A stretch of DNA of 64,000 nt from Nonomuraea helvata (GCF_039535785.1 NZ_BAAAXV010000005.1:558001-622000); one strand, 5' to 3'; shown: positions 43,785 through 52,712, counted from the stretch's first letter. Translations and numbers: made by a program. Notes: generated by a model not told the origin, from the sequence alone.

Positions 43785-43802
43785 GGCCGCCCATAGGCGG
43801 CC
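43785..43802 (+). promoter_or_regulatory. hairpin abutting the precursor's ribosome-binding site
   Basis: ggccgcc-cata-ggcggcc is a perfect 7-bp stem with a 4-nt loop, ending one base before the aaggaagg ribosome-binding site at 43804-43810. Position alone suggests control of translation or mRNA stability. Confidence 0.5.
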
Positions 43803-43817
43803 AAGGAAGGAGCCCTT

Positions 43818-43988
43818 ATGTCGGTCCTCGCCCTTGAGCCCCGCGACGCCGGAGTCCTGGAGTACGAAGACCTCGCCGTCGACTTCGAAGGCGAGCTGAA
43901 CAAGCTGCTCCACGGCCCCCAGGCCTGCGTCAACACCTGCAAGCGCACGGTGTGCAGCAGCTTCCCGTGCTGTCCGTCCATTGTGTGA
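43818..43988 (+). CDS. lanA: class IV lanthipeptide precursor peptide
   Basis: ATG 43818 follows aaggaagg and gives 56 residues. The leader is acidic and helical (MSVLALEPRDAGVLEYEDLA and VDFEGELNKLL). The C-terminal core, roughly from residue 35, contains ACVNTCKRTVCSSF and then PCCPSIV. It has five Cys (38, 41, 46, 51, 52) and five Ser/Thr (Thr40, Thr44, Ser47, Ser48, Ser54). Position directly upstream of a LanL synthetase supports a lanthipeptide role. With the CC pair near the end, some Cys may form disulfides instead of thioether rings. There is no GG cleavage site. Confidence 0.82.
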   Translation: MSVLALEPRDAGVLEYEDLAVDFEGELNKLLHGPQACVNTCKRTVCSSFPCCPSIV

Positions 43989-44032
43989 AAGCGGCTGACG
44001 CCACGCAGTGACGCGTGGTGACGCAAAGCGCT

Positions 44033-44071
44033 GGGGAAAGGCCATCGGCGCTGCTCCGATGGCCTTTCCCC
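44033..44071 (+). terminator. strong hairpin between precursor and synthetase genes
   Basis: ggggaaaggccatcgg (44033-44048) and ccgatggcctttcccc (44056-44071) form a perfect 16-bp stem with a 7-nt loop, 45 bp after the precursor stop. It probably terminates most transcripts or protects the precursor mRNA, so the precursor outnumbers the synthetase. Confidence 0.8.
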
Positions 44072-44108
44072 GTATCAGGCAGATGCGCTCCGTTATCGAG
44101 GGACGACT

Positions 44109-46826
44109 GTGGATAGCAATGTGCTCGATCGCCTTACCCAATTTGCCGAGTTGAATGGTAGGGAAATATACGAGGACGACACGTGGATCAGCGTTCACGA
44201 CCCTCACCACGAGATTCCGTTGCAGGGCTGGAAAATCCACATTTCCGCACGTCCCGGCGCCCTCACCGACACCCTTGACCGCGTGTTGCCGATCTTGGCG
44301 GGCAGCGGCTGCGCCTTCAAGGTCGCCCGCTCCGCCCGCAGACTCATGGAGCTCAACTCCGGCGACGTCGACCCGGGAGCCGTGGGCAAGGCCATGACGG
44401 TCTACCCGGAGCAGGATGCGGTGGTCGAGCTGGGCCACGCCCTCGCCGACGCCCTGTCCGGACTGTCCGCCCCGCGCATCGTCAGCGATCGGCGGGTCCG
44501 TCCCGACGCTCCGGTGTACTACAGGTACGCCCCGTTCGCCCCGCAGTACCGCGTGGACGAGAACGGCGACTTCGAGCTGATCGTGATCGGGCCGGACGGT
44601 GAGCAGCTGCCCGGCGCGGCCGGCCCCGAGTTCACCTGCCCGCCCTGGGCCACCGACCCGTTCCGCCCCACGGACCCTGCTGAGGCCGGCCCGTCGAACG
44701 CGCTGCCGTCCGGTGGGCGGCCGTCGCTGGGAACGCTGCCATCCGCGGAGACGGCCGGGCAGGCTGTCGGCGGCACCGGCCGGGTCATCGGCGGCCGGTA
44801 CCACGTGACGTCCGGCGTCGTACGTGGCCCGCGCGGCAACGTCTATCGCGCCACCGACGCCGCCGGCCGACGGGTCGTGGTCAAGGAGGCCCGCGCGTAC
44901 GTCGGGGAGAATGTCGAAGGCTGGGACCTGCGGATGTACCTCCGCAACGAACTGCGCGTCCTCCAGGCGCTCAAGGGCGTGGCGGGCGTACCGGAGCCGA
45001 TCGACCACTTCCGGCACGGTGAGGACGAGTTCCTCGTCATGACCGACGCGGGCAGCCGCGACCTCAACCGGTTCGTTGCGGAAAACGGCCTGTTCACCGA
45101 GGAGCCCGCCGGCGGCGAGCGCGACCTCGGCGCGCTCGCCGTCCGGCTGCTGGAGGTGATCGACGCGGTGCACTCGCACGGCGTCGTCATTCGCGACCTG
45201 TCGCCCAAGAACGTCGTGCTCGGTGACGACGGCCGCTGCACCCTCATCGACTTCGGCAACAGCAGGTACGACGGGCTGCAGCTGCCCGGCTGGAGCCGCG
45301 GCTACAGCGTCCCCGACCAGCACACCGACCGCGAATCCGTGCCTGCCGACGACTACTTCTCGCTGGGCGCCACCCTGTTCTTCGCGGCCACCGGGATGAA
45401 CCCGATCATGATCGGCCCGGACCCGGTCCGCAACGTCGAGCGCACGCTCATGTGCCTGGCAGGGATGTTCCCGGACGTCACGACGGGCGTCCTCGGCCTG
45501 CTGCCCGGCCTGCTGAGCCTCGACCCCGCCGAGCGTGCTGCCGCCGCCGCCGAGCTCAGGTCTGCCCCCGGGCGGCTCGACGCGACGGCCACGACCGGCG
45601 ACGGGCAGCCGCCGCCGCGACGGTGGAGTCCGCCCGCCACGCCGAGGCTCACCGGGGAGCTGCTGTCCAAGGCGCTCGACCACTCCGTGCGCGAGTGCGC
45701 GTCCTTCGCGGAGCAGCTGATGGCCGCGCCTGAGGACGCCCGCCGGGAGAGTCCACCGGTGACGAACGTCTACGGCGGCAGCGCCGGAGTCGGTATGGAG
45801 CTGCTGCACCACCCGGAGGCCCAGGCCGTGGCCGCCGACCTGGCCCGGTGGACCGCCCGCGTGATGCCGCCCGCCAAGCTCCCGCCCTCGCTGTACTTCG
45901 GCCGCACCGGCACCACGCTGTTCCTGACCGCGGCGCGCCTGACCGCCGCTCCGGAGCTGTCGGCGCCGGCCCCCATCATCCTCGACGGCCCGCAGCGGGC
46001 CGACCAGGCACACGGCGTGGCAGGCATCGGCTCAGGCCACCTGGCGCTGGCCGCCCTCGAACCCGGCGATCCCCGGCATCTGCGGATGGCCGCCGAGTGT
46101 GCCCGGCTGCTGATCGCCGGTGAGGTCACGCGGTCGGAGGACGCCGTCGCGCCCGCCCAGCCCGGCTCCGGCGTGTCTGTCGACACGGCGTACGCCCACG
46201 GCGACGCGGGCTGCGCGGACTTCCTGCTCTCCTACCACGAGGCCACTGGCGACCAAGCGGCAGGCGAGGCGGCCCGGGAGCGGTTGGCGGCGCTGGCCGT
46301 ACGGGCCGAGGCCCTGATCGGCGAGCTGCACGGCCCGGATGCCCGGGCGATGGGGGCCTCCTGGTGCCAGGGAATGTCGGGCATCGCCGGCACGCTGGCC
46401 CGCGCGGCCCACGCGTACGGCGATGACCGCTATCTGCAGCTGGCCGAGCGGGGCGCGCGAGCGTGCCTGGTCGTCGCTCCGCAGGCCTGGGTGGTCTCTC
46501 AGTGCTGCGGCCTGGCGGGCATAGGCGAGGCGCTGATCGACCTGGCGATGGTCACGGGCGATGACGACTACTGGCGCCACGCCGAGAAGACCGCCGAGCG
46601 CATGCTGGTACGGGCCGGCGGCGAGCCGGCGCAGCCGGTCTTCCCCGGCAACGACCTCGACAAGGCGGCCTACACCTGGAGCACCGGCACCGCGGGGGTC
46701 GTGTCGTTCCTGCGCCGCCTCGACCGCCGCTCGGGAACGCGCCTGTGGACGGCCGCCTGGCGGCTGCCCGAATCGGACCGGGCAACGCATGCGGCAGCCG
46801 GATCAGCAGCGAGCGGGAGGCGGTGA
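44109..46826 (+). CDS. lanL: class IV lanthipeptide synthetase (LanL)
   Basis: GTG 44109 gives 905 residues in three parts. The first (~1-200) is a phospho-Ser/Thr lyase domain (QGWKIHISARPG, CAFKVARS, LNSG, GKAMTVYP). The second (~225-500) is a Ser/Thr kinase domain (VVVKEAR Lys, VVIRDLSPKNVVL catalytic Asp, LIDFGNSRY). The third (~560-890) is a LanC-like cyclase. The cyclase zinc sites read WCQG (Cys753) and QCCG (Cys799-Cys800), so the usual Cys-His-Gly is Cys-Cys-Gly. Retained zinc ligands point to class IV rather than class III. It phosphorylates and eliminates Ser/Thr, then adds Cys to make lanthionine rings. Confidence 0.9.
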   Translation: MDSNVLDRLTQFAELNGREIYEDDTWISVHDPHHEIPLQGWKIHISARPGALTDTLDRVLPILAGSGCAFKVARSARRLMELNSGDVDPGAVGKAMTVYPEQDAVVELGHALADALSGLSAPRIVSDRRVRPDAPVYYRYAPFAPQYRVDENGDFELIVIGPDGEQLPGAAGPEFTCPPWATDPFRPTDPAEAGPSNALPSGGRPSLGTLPSAETAGQAVGGTGRVIGGRYHVTSGVVRGPRGNVYRATDAAGRRVVVKEARAYVGENVEGWDLRMYLRNELRVLQALKGVAGVPEPIDHFRHGEDEFLVMTDAGSRDLNRFVAENGLFTEEPAGGERDLGALAVRLLEVIDAVHSHGVVIRDLSPKNVVLGDDGRCTLIDFGNSRYDGLQLPGWSRGYSVPDQHTDRESVPADDYFSLGATLFFAATGMNPIMIGPDPVRNVERTLMCLAGMFPDVTTGVLGLLPGLLSLDPAERAAAAAELRSAPGRLDATATTGDGQPPPRRWSPPATPRLTGELLSKALDHSVRECASFAEQLMAAPEDARRESPPVTNVYGGSAGVGMELLHHPEAQAVAADLARWTARVMPPAKLPPSLYFGRTGTTLFLTAARLTAAPELSAPAPIILDGPQRADQAHGVAGIGSGHLALAALEPGDPRHLRMAAECARLLIAGEVTRSEDAVAPAQPGSGVSVDTAYAHGDAGCADFLLSYHEATGDQAAGEAARERLAALAVRAEALIGELHGPDARAMGASWCQGMSGIAGTLARAAHAYGDDRYLQLAERGARACLVVAPQAWVVSQCCGLAGIGEALIDLAMVTGDDDYWRHAEKTAERMLVRAGGEPAQPVFPGNDLDKAAYTWSTGTAGVVSFLRRLDRRSGTRLWTAAWRLPESDRATHAAAGSAASGRR

Positions 46827-46906
46827 GTCCTGCGCGCCGGTCAGGTCTCTGAAGGGCGCTCATCCAGATCAGGCGGCCTGGCTCCCCGGATACTGCGCCA
46901 ACCGTA

Positions 46907-46950
46907 CTCGAGGGAGCCCGAACTGCCTGCTGCCACGACCGCTGAGCGCG
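46907..46950 (+). repeat. imperfect 44-bp direct repeat, copy B
   Basis: This copy matches 40670-40713 at 40 of 44 positions. In the corresponding frame it also reads LEGARTACCHDR followed by a stop, like the amidohydrolase C-terminus, but the sequence upstream is unrelated. It lies 80 bp after the LanL stop. Confidence 0.75.
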
Positions 46951-47048
46951 GGAGCTGCCCTCGGTACCACAGCCAGATTCCCTTGAGGTGCTGAGCCGCA
47001 CCGTGACTATTACATGCGCGCGGCGGCCGCCCGAACCTGGCCCGTCTG

Positions 47049-47777
47049 GTGAGCCGGCGCGAGGAACTGCTGGACCGCGAGCGCGCCGAGGCCGCCGTCG
47101 CCAGGCAGCGGCTCGACGGCCACCGGGCCCGGCTGGCCCAGATCGAGGCGGACGCACGGGCGATCGAGTCCGAGCTGGCGGGACTCGCGACGGCCTCGGA
47201 GGAGTACGAGAAGCTGCTGGCCGAGAAGGAGCGGCAGCTCCTCGCCCGCGGTGATGCCCGCGCCAGTGAGCTCACGGACCTCGGCGCGGCCCTCGACCGC
47301 GTCTCGGCCGAGCTGCGCGAGCACACGGAGGCGTACCAGGCCGGGCAGGCCGCACTCCAGGCGCTGGCCCAGGTGCTCGGCTACCTCGACTCGGCCAAGG
47401 GCGCCTCCACCTGGGACGTCCTGGGCGGCGGCCTGATCGCCGACGCCATCGAGCACAACCGGCTGCGCTCCGCCGACGAGGCCGCCTGGCACGCCCAGCG
47501 AGCCCTGGACGTCTTCTCCCGCGAACTCGCCGACGTCGGCGTCTCCGCGCGTGCCCGCCTGCCCAAAGTGGACACGCGGTGGTTCGTCGACACGTTCTTC
47601 GACAACATCATCACCGATGTGATGAAGCATCAGCGCATCGAGAACACCCGCGCCGAGGTAGAGCGAACGGCCCGATGGGTCGAGGGCGTGCGGACACACC
47701 TGCGGCACCGCGACGCCGAACTCTCCAAAGAACAAGCGCGACTGCTGGCCAGGCGGGAGGAGCTGCTGCGCGGTTGA
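47049..47777 (+). CDS. coiled-coil protein, possibly 5'-truncated
   Basis: GTG 47049 gives 242 residues rich in long heptad helices (EELLDRERAEAAVARQRLDG and LAEKERQLLARGDARASELT). A central Gly-rich turn (STWDVLGGGLIADAIEHNRL) is followed by VDTRWFVDTFFDNIITDVMK. Relatives known to me usually have an additional N-terminal coiled coil. The frame stays protein-like upstream of the GTG (NLARL) with no RBS, suggesting the true 5' end was lost at the repeat junction. The function is unknown. Confidence 0.65.
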   Translation: MSRREELLDRERAEAAVARQRLDGHRARLAQIEADARAIESELAGLATASEEYEKLLAEKERQLLARGDARASELTDLGAALDRVSAELREHTEAYQAGQAALQALAQVLGYLDSAKGASTWDVLGGGLIADAIEHNRLRSADEAAWHAQRALDVFSRELADVGVSARARLPKVDTRWFVDTFFDNIITDVMKHQRIENTRAEVERTARWVEGVRTHLRHRDAELSKEQARLLARREELLRG

Positions 47778-47910
47778 GAAATCCGAGCGGACGTGTAGGC
47801 GCATCAAATGGCACGCGACGTTGTTCTGACAAGCAACAGACCACCTTGCTGAAATTTTCATCGGATACGACACCGGAATTGACAGGACTCGGCGTCGTCA
47901 TATTTGCTCT

Positions 47911-48021
47911 GTGGCATCACCGCCGGTCACCAACACCACCATCAGGTGGAGCCCTTGCACCGGCGGCAACAACACGATCAGCAACGTGACCCGTGTCAAC
48001 TCGACGCTGTCCTGGTGCTGA
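47911..48021 (+). pseudogene. C-terminal relic of a secreted enzyme
   Basis: One frame reads VASPPVTNTTIRWSPCTGGN and then NTISNVTRVNSTLSWC before a stop. This Asn/Thr-rich, Cys-ended pattern is typical of the last strand of secreted beta-proteins or pectate lyase-type enzymes. No start or upstream domain is present between 47778 and this point. The identity is uncertain. Confidence 0.35.
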
Positions 48022-48099
48022 CCCAGCCGCGCCCGCAGTCGGCCGCCTGCTGCGGCTGCCGGCGCGGTCCTTTCGCCATTGGGGTGACAGGAGAAACCC

Positions 48100-48948
48100 A
48101 TGCGTAAGGTCCTCTTATCGATCGTCTCTGCCCTGGTGACATCCCTGTCGCTGGTCGCCCCGAGCCCCGCCTCGGCCACGGTGACCGGCGCAACCGGGTG
48201 CAACGCCCGGGTCGCCAACGCGGCCGCGACGGCCGCCGTCGCAACGACCACCGTCTGGATGGCCGGCGACTCGACCATGGCCAACCCCAGTGCCACCTGC
48301 CCCGTGGGCTGGGCCACCGAATTCGACTCGCTGTTCCACAGCAACATCGTGGTCAACAACCTCGCCGTCGCTGGGCGCAGCATCCAGACCTGGCTCTACG
48401 AGGGGAACGTGACCTCCACGATCGGCTCGAACGGCGAGTGCGTCCTCAGCTCCACCACCTACTCGTCCCGATGGCAGCAGATGCTCACCAACATGAAGGC
48501 CGGTGACTACCTGTTCATCCAGTTCGGCATCAACGACGGCTCGACGACCTGCCCGCGCCACGTCGGCGCCGCACGCTACCAGGCGCTGATGACGATGATG
48601 GCGCAGGCGGCGCTGGCCCGCGGCGCCCACCCGGTCCTGCTCACCGCCGTCGCGGCCATCACCTGCTCGGGCAGCACCGCGGTCAAGAACCGCGGCTTCG
48701 TCTCCGAGACCACCGCCGCCGGCGCCGCCACCGGCTCACCGGTCATCGACCTGCAGAAACTCAGCGTCGACTACTACAACTCCCTGGGTCTGTGTCCCAA
48801 CAACGGCGATTACACCTCCGGGCTGGTCGGACAGTTCTTCTGCAACGACCACACCCACTTCGAGGCGTACGGCGCCCGCCGGATCGCCCGGCTGGTCACC
48901 GGCGCCCTGCGAACGCAGAACATCCCGCTCGCCGGATCCCTGCTGTAA
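48100..48948 (+). CDS. secreted SGNH/GDSL esterase (rhamnogalacturonan acetylesterase-like)
   Basis: ATG 48100 follows gtgacaggagaaacc. The 282-residue product has a signal peptide (MRKVLLSIVSALVTSLSLVA, cleavage after ASA). It carries SGNH blocks: block I TVWMAGDSTMA (nucleophile Ser), block III FIQFGINDG (Asn) and block V FCNDHTHFEAYGA (Asp/His). The domain matches plant-cell-wall acetylesterases. An exported enzyme that removes acetyl groups from pectin-type polysaccharides fits the other polysaccharide-degrading genes here. Confidence 0.85.
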   Translation: MRKVLLSIVSALVTSLSLVAPSPASATVTGATGCNARVANAAATAAVATTTVWMAGDSTMANPSATCPVGWATEFDSLFHSNIVVNNLAVAGRSIQTWLYEGNVTSTIGSNGECVLSSTTYSSRWQQMLTNMKAGDYLFIQFGINDGSTTCPRHVGAARYQALMTMMAQAALARGAHPVLLTAVAAITCSGSTAVKNRGFVSETTAAGAATGSPVIDLQKLSVDYYNSLGLCPNNGDYTSGLVGQFFCNDHTHFEAYGARRIARLVTGALRTQNIPLAGSLL

Positions 48949-48961
48949 CACCTGCCGACAC

Positions 48962-48979
48962 CCTGCCGGCGCCGGCAGG
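48962..48979 (+). terminator. 18-bp perfect palindrome after the esterase gene
   Basis: cctgccggcgccggcagg is fully self-complementary and lies 14 bp beyond the esterase stop. It could act as a terminator or cruciform. No T-run follows. Confidence 0.4.
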
Positions 48980-49061
48980 CGAGCCCGAACTCGCGCTGGG
49001 GTGACAAAAGGAACATCAATCGCATAAGTTCACCGGATTCCCACCAATCGGAGGATCTACG

Positions 49062-50087
49062 GTGAGCACCCCCCAACGTCGTATGGCTGCGGCCTGCTTG
49101 GCAGTCGGAACCATCACGGCGCTCCTCGCGCCGGGCACCGCCCTGGCCACGACCGATCCAACCGCCACCGTCTTCTACCCCAACCCGGTGCAGAGCACGG
49201 GCGACGAGTCCCTCGTCGACGACCACGACCACGACGGTGCGGCCTTCGCCCCGGCGTACCGCACCGTCACCCTCACCGACCTGGACAGCTCCGGCACTCT
49301 CACCGGGCGCTACGTCACCGTCAAGAGCGAGACCGGCAAGGCCGCCCAAGCGGTGAACGGGGTCTTCCCGGCCTGGCACCGCGACAGTGACCAGTTCGAG
49401 CAGGTCATGGGCTACTACTGGGTCACCACCGCCCAGCAGTACATCCAGGCACTGGGCTTCGGCTCCCGGCTGCGCCCGGTGAACCAGCGCCAGATCGAGC
49501 TGCGGATCAACCAGTACGGCGGCGACAACTCCTTCTTCAGGGAGGACAAGGCCAACATCACCCTCGGCAAGGGTGGCGTGGACGACGCCGAGGACGGCGA
49601 GGTGATCGTCCACGAGTACGGCCACTCGGTGCAGGACGGCCAGGTGACCGGCTTCGGCACGACCCTGGAGTCGGGCGCGATCGGCGAGGCCTTCGGCGAC
49701 TACCTCGCCGTGGCCGTCAGCAGTTGGAAGACCGGCGTACCGACGCGGACTCCCGAGGCATGCGTGGCCGACTGGGACTCGGCCTCCTACACGTCGAGGG
49801 TCCCCCACTGCCTGCGCCGGCTGGACGGCACCAAGCACTACCCCGAGGACATCGTCGGCGAGGTGCACGCGGACGGCGAGATCTGGTCGTCAGCCCTGTA
49901 CGACATCCGCACCAGGCTTGGTGACACGCTGGGCAGCACGGTCATCATCGACGCGCAGTTCGACTTCGCCAAGGACACCACGTTCAAGGCGGCGGCCGAG
50001 GCCACGGTGAACGCGGCACAGCGGCACGGCGGCGACACCGCCGCGACAGCCGTACGTGCCGCGTTCACCTCCAGAGGGCTTCTCTAG
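49062..50087 (+). CDS. secreted M36 (fungalysin)-like metalloprotease
   Basis: GTG 49062 follows cggaggatct and gives 341 residues. A signal peptide (RRMAAACLAVGTITALLAPG, ALA-T cleavage) leads to a gluzincin catalytic domain with HEYGH (His184, Glu185, His188) and the downstream GEAFGDYLA third ligand Glu. The large N-terminal FTP prodomain of fungal M36 proteases is absent, so this is the compact bacterial form. It is probably an extracellular protease. Confidence 0.87.
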   Translation: MSTPQRRMAAACLAVGTITALLAPGTALATTDPTATVFYPNPVQSTGDESLVDDHDHDGAAFAPAYRTVTLTDLDSSGTLTGRYVTVKSETGKAAQAVNGVFPAWHRDSDQFEQVMGYYWVTTAQQYIQALGFGSRLRPVNQRQIELRINQYGGDNSFFREDKANITLGKGGVDDAEDGEVIVHEYGHSVQDGQVTGFGTTLESGAIGEAFGDYLAVAVSSWKTGVPTRTPEACVADWDSASYTSRVPHCLRRLDGTKHYPEDIVGEVHADGEIWSSALYDIRTRLGDTLGSTVIIDAQFDFAKDTTFKAAAEATVNAAQRHGGDTAATAVRAAFTSRGLL

Positions 50088-50136
50088 CTCTCAGGAACTC
50101 GAGTCACTTCCCATGGCGAGCGGCCGGTAAATGGAT

Positions 50137-50157
50137 GGCGGGCCATCACGGCCCGCC
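50137..50157 (+). terminator. terminator hairpin after the metalloprotease gene
   Basis: ggcgggcc-atcac-ggcccgcc forms a perfect 8-bp GC stem with a 5-nt loop, 50 bp after the stop. Confidence 0.6.
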
Positions 50158-50255
50158 CCTACACTCGGCCGCATGTCGCTGCCCCGAATTTCCTAGCCAG
50201 GACACCCGCTTCCACGCCACCCGTGTGTCCTCTAGCAAATTCGGAGTGCAGTTCC

Positions 50256-51839
50256 ATGCTCACCCTACGTGGCGTCGACGTGCGTGCGGGCGCCCGCCTC
50301 CTGCTGTCCGGCGTCACCGCCCACGTCGCCCCCGGCGACCGTGTCGGCCTGGTCGGCCGTAACGGCGCCGGCAAAACGACCCTCATGAAGACCCTCGCCG
50401 GAGTGCTCCCGCCCGCGGCCGGCGAGATCGTCCGCACCGGCCCCGTCGGCTACTTGCCGCAGGACACGGCCGCCGCCGACCCGGCCGTCACCGTCCTCGA
50501 CCGCGTCCTGTCCGTCCGCGGCCTCGACCGGGCGGTCCGGGACCTGCGGGCCGCCGAGTCCGCCCTGGCCGAGCGCGGCGACGAGCGGACCATGGCCCGC
50601 TACGTCCGGGTTGAGGCAGAGTTCCAGGCCCGCGGCGGGTATGCGGCCGAGGGAGAGGCCGCCCGCGTCGCCGCCGGGCTCGGCCTGCCGGACCGGGTGC
50701 TGAACCGGCCGGTGGGCGACCTGTCAGGCGGGCAGCGCCGCCGCGTGGAGCTGGCCCGGGTGCTGTTCGCCGAGCCCGGGGTCCTGCTGCTCGACGAGCC
50801 GACGAACCATCTCGACGGCGACTCCACAGCCTGGCTGCGCTCTTTCCTGGCAGGCCATCCCGGAGGCCTGGTCCTCATCACCCATGACACCGGACTGCTG
50901 GCCGACGTGGTCAACCGCGTCTGGCACGTTGAGCACGGCGCACTGGAGGCGCGCAACACCGGCTGGCAGGCTTACCTCGCCAACCGTGAGGCCGACGACC
51001 GGCGCAGGACGCGCCTGCGGGCCACCGCCGAGCGCAAGGCCGCCGCGCTTCATGCCCAGGCCGGCCGCATGCGCTCCAACGTGGCCACCGCGACCCGGGC
51101 CAGGGACATGGCCCGGCGCGCGGAACGCATGCTCGCCGAGACTCCCCCGCCCCGCGTCGCCGAGAAGGTCGCCCGCATCCGGCTGCCCGAGCCCGCGCCC
51201 AGCGGCCGCACGCCGCTCGGCGCGATCAGCCTGACCAAGTCGTACGACGGACGGCCGGTGCTGGCAGGGGTGGACCTGGCCGTCGACCGGGGCAGCCGGC
51301 TCGTGGTCCTGGGGCTCAACGGCGCGGGCAAGACCACGCTGCTCAGGCTGCTGGCCGGGTACGAGCGACCCGACTCGGGACGGGTCGTGCACGGGCACGG
51401 GCTGCGGCTGGGCTACTTCGCCCAGGAGCACGACACGCTCGACCCGGCGCACACGGTCGGGCGGCATCTGGCCGACGCTGCCCCGCACCTGAGCGACGGC
51501 GAGGCCCGGACGGTGCTGGGGTCGTTCCTGTTCGGCGGCGACGACGTGGACAAGCCCGTCAGGGTGCTGTCGGGTGGGGAGAAGACCCGGCTGGCGCTGG
51601 CCGGGCTGGTCAGCTCCCAGGCCAACGTGCTGCTGCTGGACGAGCCGACCAACAACCTCGACCCGGCCTCCAAGGCCGAGGTACTGGCGGCGGTGGCCGC
51701 GTACCGGGGCGCCGTGGTGCTGGTCACGCACGACCGGGAGGCCGTCGCAGCGCTTCGGCCGCACCGGGTGCTGCTGCTGCCCGACGGGGTCGAAGATCTG
51801 TGGAACGACGGCTACGCCGATTTGATCACCCTGGCTTGA
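50256..51839 (+). CDS. ABC-F family ATPase (ribosome protection/translation factor type)
   Basis: ATG 50256 is chosen (cggag upstream); the open frame extends to 50223. The 527 residues have two ATPase domains and no membrane helices. Domain 1 has Walker A GRNGAGKTT, signature LSGGQRRRVELAR and LLLDEPTNHLDGDS. An Arg-rich linker (~245-310) follows. Domain 2 has GLNGAGKTT, LSGGEKTRLALAG and LLLDEPTNNLDPAS. ABC-F proteins act at the ribosome and some confer antibiotic resistance. Isolated placement near natural-product genes makes a self-resistance role possible but unproven. Confidence 0.93.
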   Translation: MLTLRGVDVRAGARLLLSGVTAHVAPGDRVGLVGRNGAGKTTLMKTLAGVLPPAAGEIVRTGPVGYLPQDTAAADPAVTVLDRVLSVRGLDRAVRDLRAAESALAERGDERTMARYVRVEAEFQARGGYAAEGEAARVAAGLGLPDRVLNRPVGDLSGGQRRRVELARVLFAEPGVLLLDEPTNHLDGDSTAWLRSFLAGHPGGLVLITHDTGLLADVVNRVWHVEHGALEARNTGWQAYLANREADDRRRTRLRATAERKAAALHAQAGRMRSNVATATRARDMARRAERMLAETPPPRVAEKVARIRLPEPAPSGRTPLGAISLTKSYDGRPVLAGVDLAVDRGSRLVVLGLNGAGKTTLLRLLAGYERPDSGRVVHGHGLRLGYFAQEHDTLDPAHTVGRHLADAAPHLSDGEARTVLGSFLFGGDDVDKPVRVLSGGEKTRLALAGLVSSQANVLLLDEPTNNLDPASKAEVLAAVAAYRGAVVLVTHDREAVAALRPHRVLLLPDGVEDLWNDGYADLITLA

Positions 51840-51982
51840 TCACGCCGGCTCCTCGGTCACGGCTTCGATCGCCATCCTGGGCACCTCCGCTGCGAAGCTG
51901 CGAAGGCGCCGTCCCGCCGGTACACGACAGGGCGGGGCGGCGTCGTCACATTGGTAGGTGAATGATGGCCGCCGTAGCGGCG

Positions 51983-52390
51983 TTATCGGGTGGTGCATTG
52001 ATAGGCGATCCAGCGACCGCCGCCCGCATTGGCTATGGCGTTCCTCTTCGCCCTGGTGGGCGTGCTCCCCCTGCCGCCCCAATAGACGTTCCTTCTGGAG
52101 TTGTAGGCGACAGCGCCACACCCGTTGGCGAAGGTGACAAGGACTTTGCAGCCGGAGCCGCATTCTCCCAGTGCCCGCCGTCTGGCGGCCGCCACTGTTC
52201 TGTAGTCCCAGGACCTGCCGGTACGGCCGTACCGGGACACGGCAATGGCACCCCAATAGTAACGTGCCTGACTTTCCCCCGCGGTAGCCGATGTAGCCGC
52301 AACGGCTGCTACAGGAGACGCCGTAGCCAGCACCCCGCTCGCCATAAAGACGCAAGCGGCCACGGCGGTGAGCTTCTTGCCCAGCTGCAT
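51983..52390 (-). CDS. secreted DUF4189 protein
   Basis: ATG 52390 follows GGGAAGACATC and gives 135 residues. A signal peptide (KKLTAVAACVFMASGVLATA) leads to a ~95-residue DUF4189 domain: YWGAIAVSRYGRTGRSWDY, AARRRALGECGSGCKVLVTF, NGCGAVAYN, then ANAGGGRWIAYQCTTR. Conserved Cys pairs imply disulfides. The domain occurs in small exported proteins of unknown function. Confidence 0.85.
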   Translation of the reverse strand: MQLGKKLTAVAACVFMASGVLATASPVAAVAATSATAGESQARYYWGAIAVSRYGRTGRSWDYRTVAAARRRALGECGSGCKVLVTFANGCGAVAYNSRRNVYWGGRGSTPTRAKRNAIANAGGGRWIAYQCTTR

Positions 52391-52529
52391 GATGTCTTCC
52401 CTTCGTGCCGTCCAAGCGGACGGCAGCGTGGTTGGTGAGAACAGTCTGTAGTGTGCCGCTTGCAAACCACTGAAATCGGTACATAGTGAAGGGGGCAATG
52501 TGAAGGCCGTCAACGGAACGGGCAGGAGT

Positions 52530-52604
52530 TGAGCCGCTTGCGCGCCTCGCGGACCGGCGCAGCGCGGCGAAGACGTTCGTGACGGCCAGGTAAGCCACAG
52601 GCAA
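52530..52604 (-). pseudogene. integrase-type transposase N-terminal relic
   Basis: The reverse-strand frame MPVAYLAVTNVFAALRRSAR resembles the start of actinobacterial IS481/IS3-like integrase proteins (…LAVTNVFAALRLLPMSDRDK). Only about 20 residues survive. It lies in the otherwise empty 320-bp gap between the DUF4189 and beta-helix genes. Confidence 0.4.
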
Positions 52605-52712
52605 GCCCCGACAAGACGAAACCCCGAACCCGTAGGTTCGAGGGTTCGCGCGTAGCGTGCCAGGAAGGCGGACGGAGCGCCGTCACCGGGCTCCTGTTCG
52701 CCAGGTCTTCCG

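Noticed and set aside
43818..43988. Class III (labionin) precursor
   Set aside because: The core lacks clear Ser-x-x-Ser-x(n)-Cys repeats, and the partner cyclase retains zinc-binding cysteines, which class III enzymes lack.
43749..46013. 754-codon reverse frame opposite the lanthipeptide synthetase
   Set aside because: Antisense of lanL. The forward strand has all three LanL domains.
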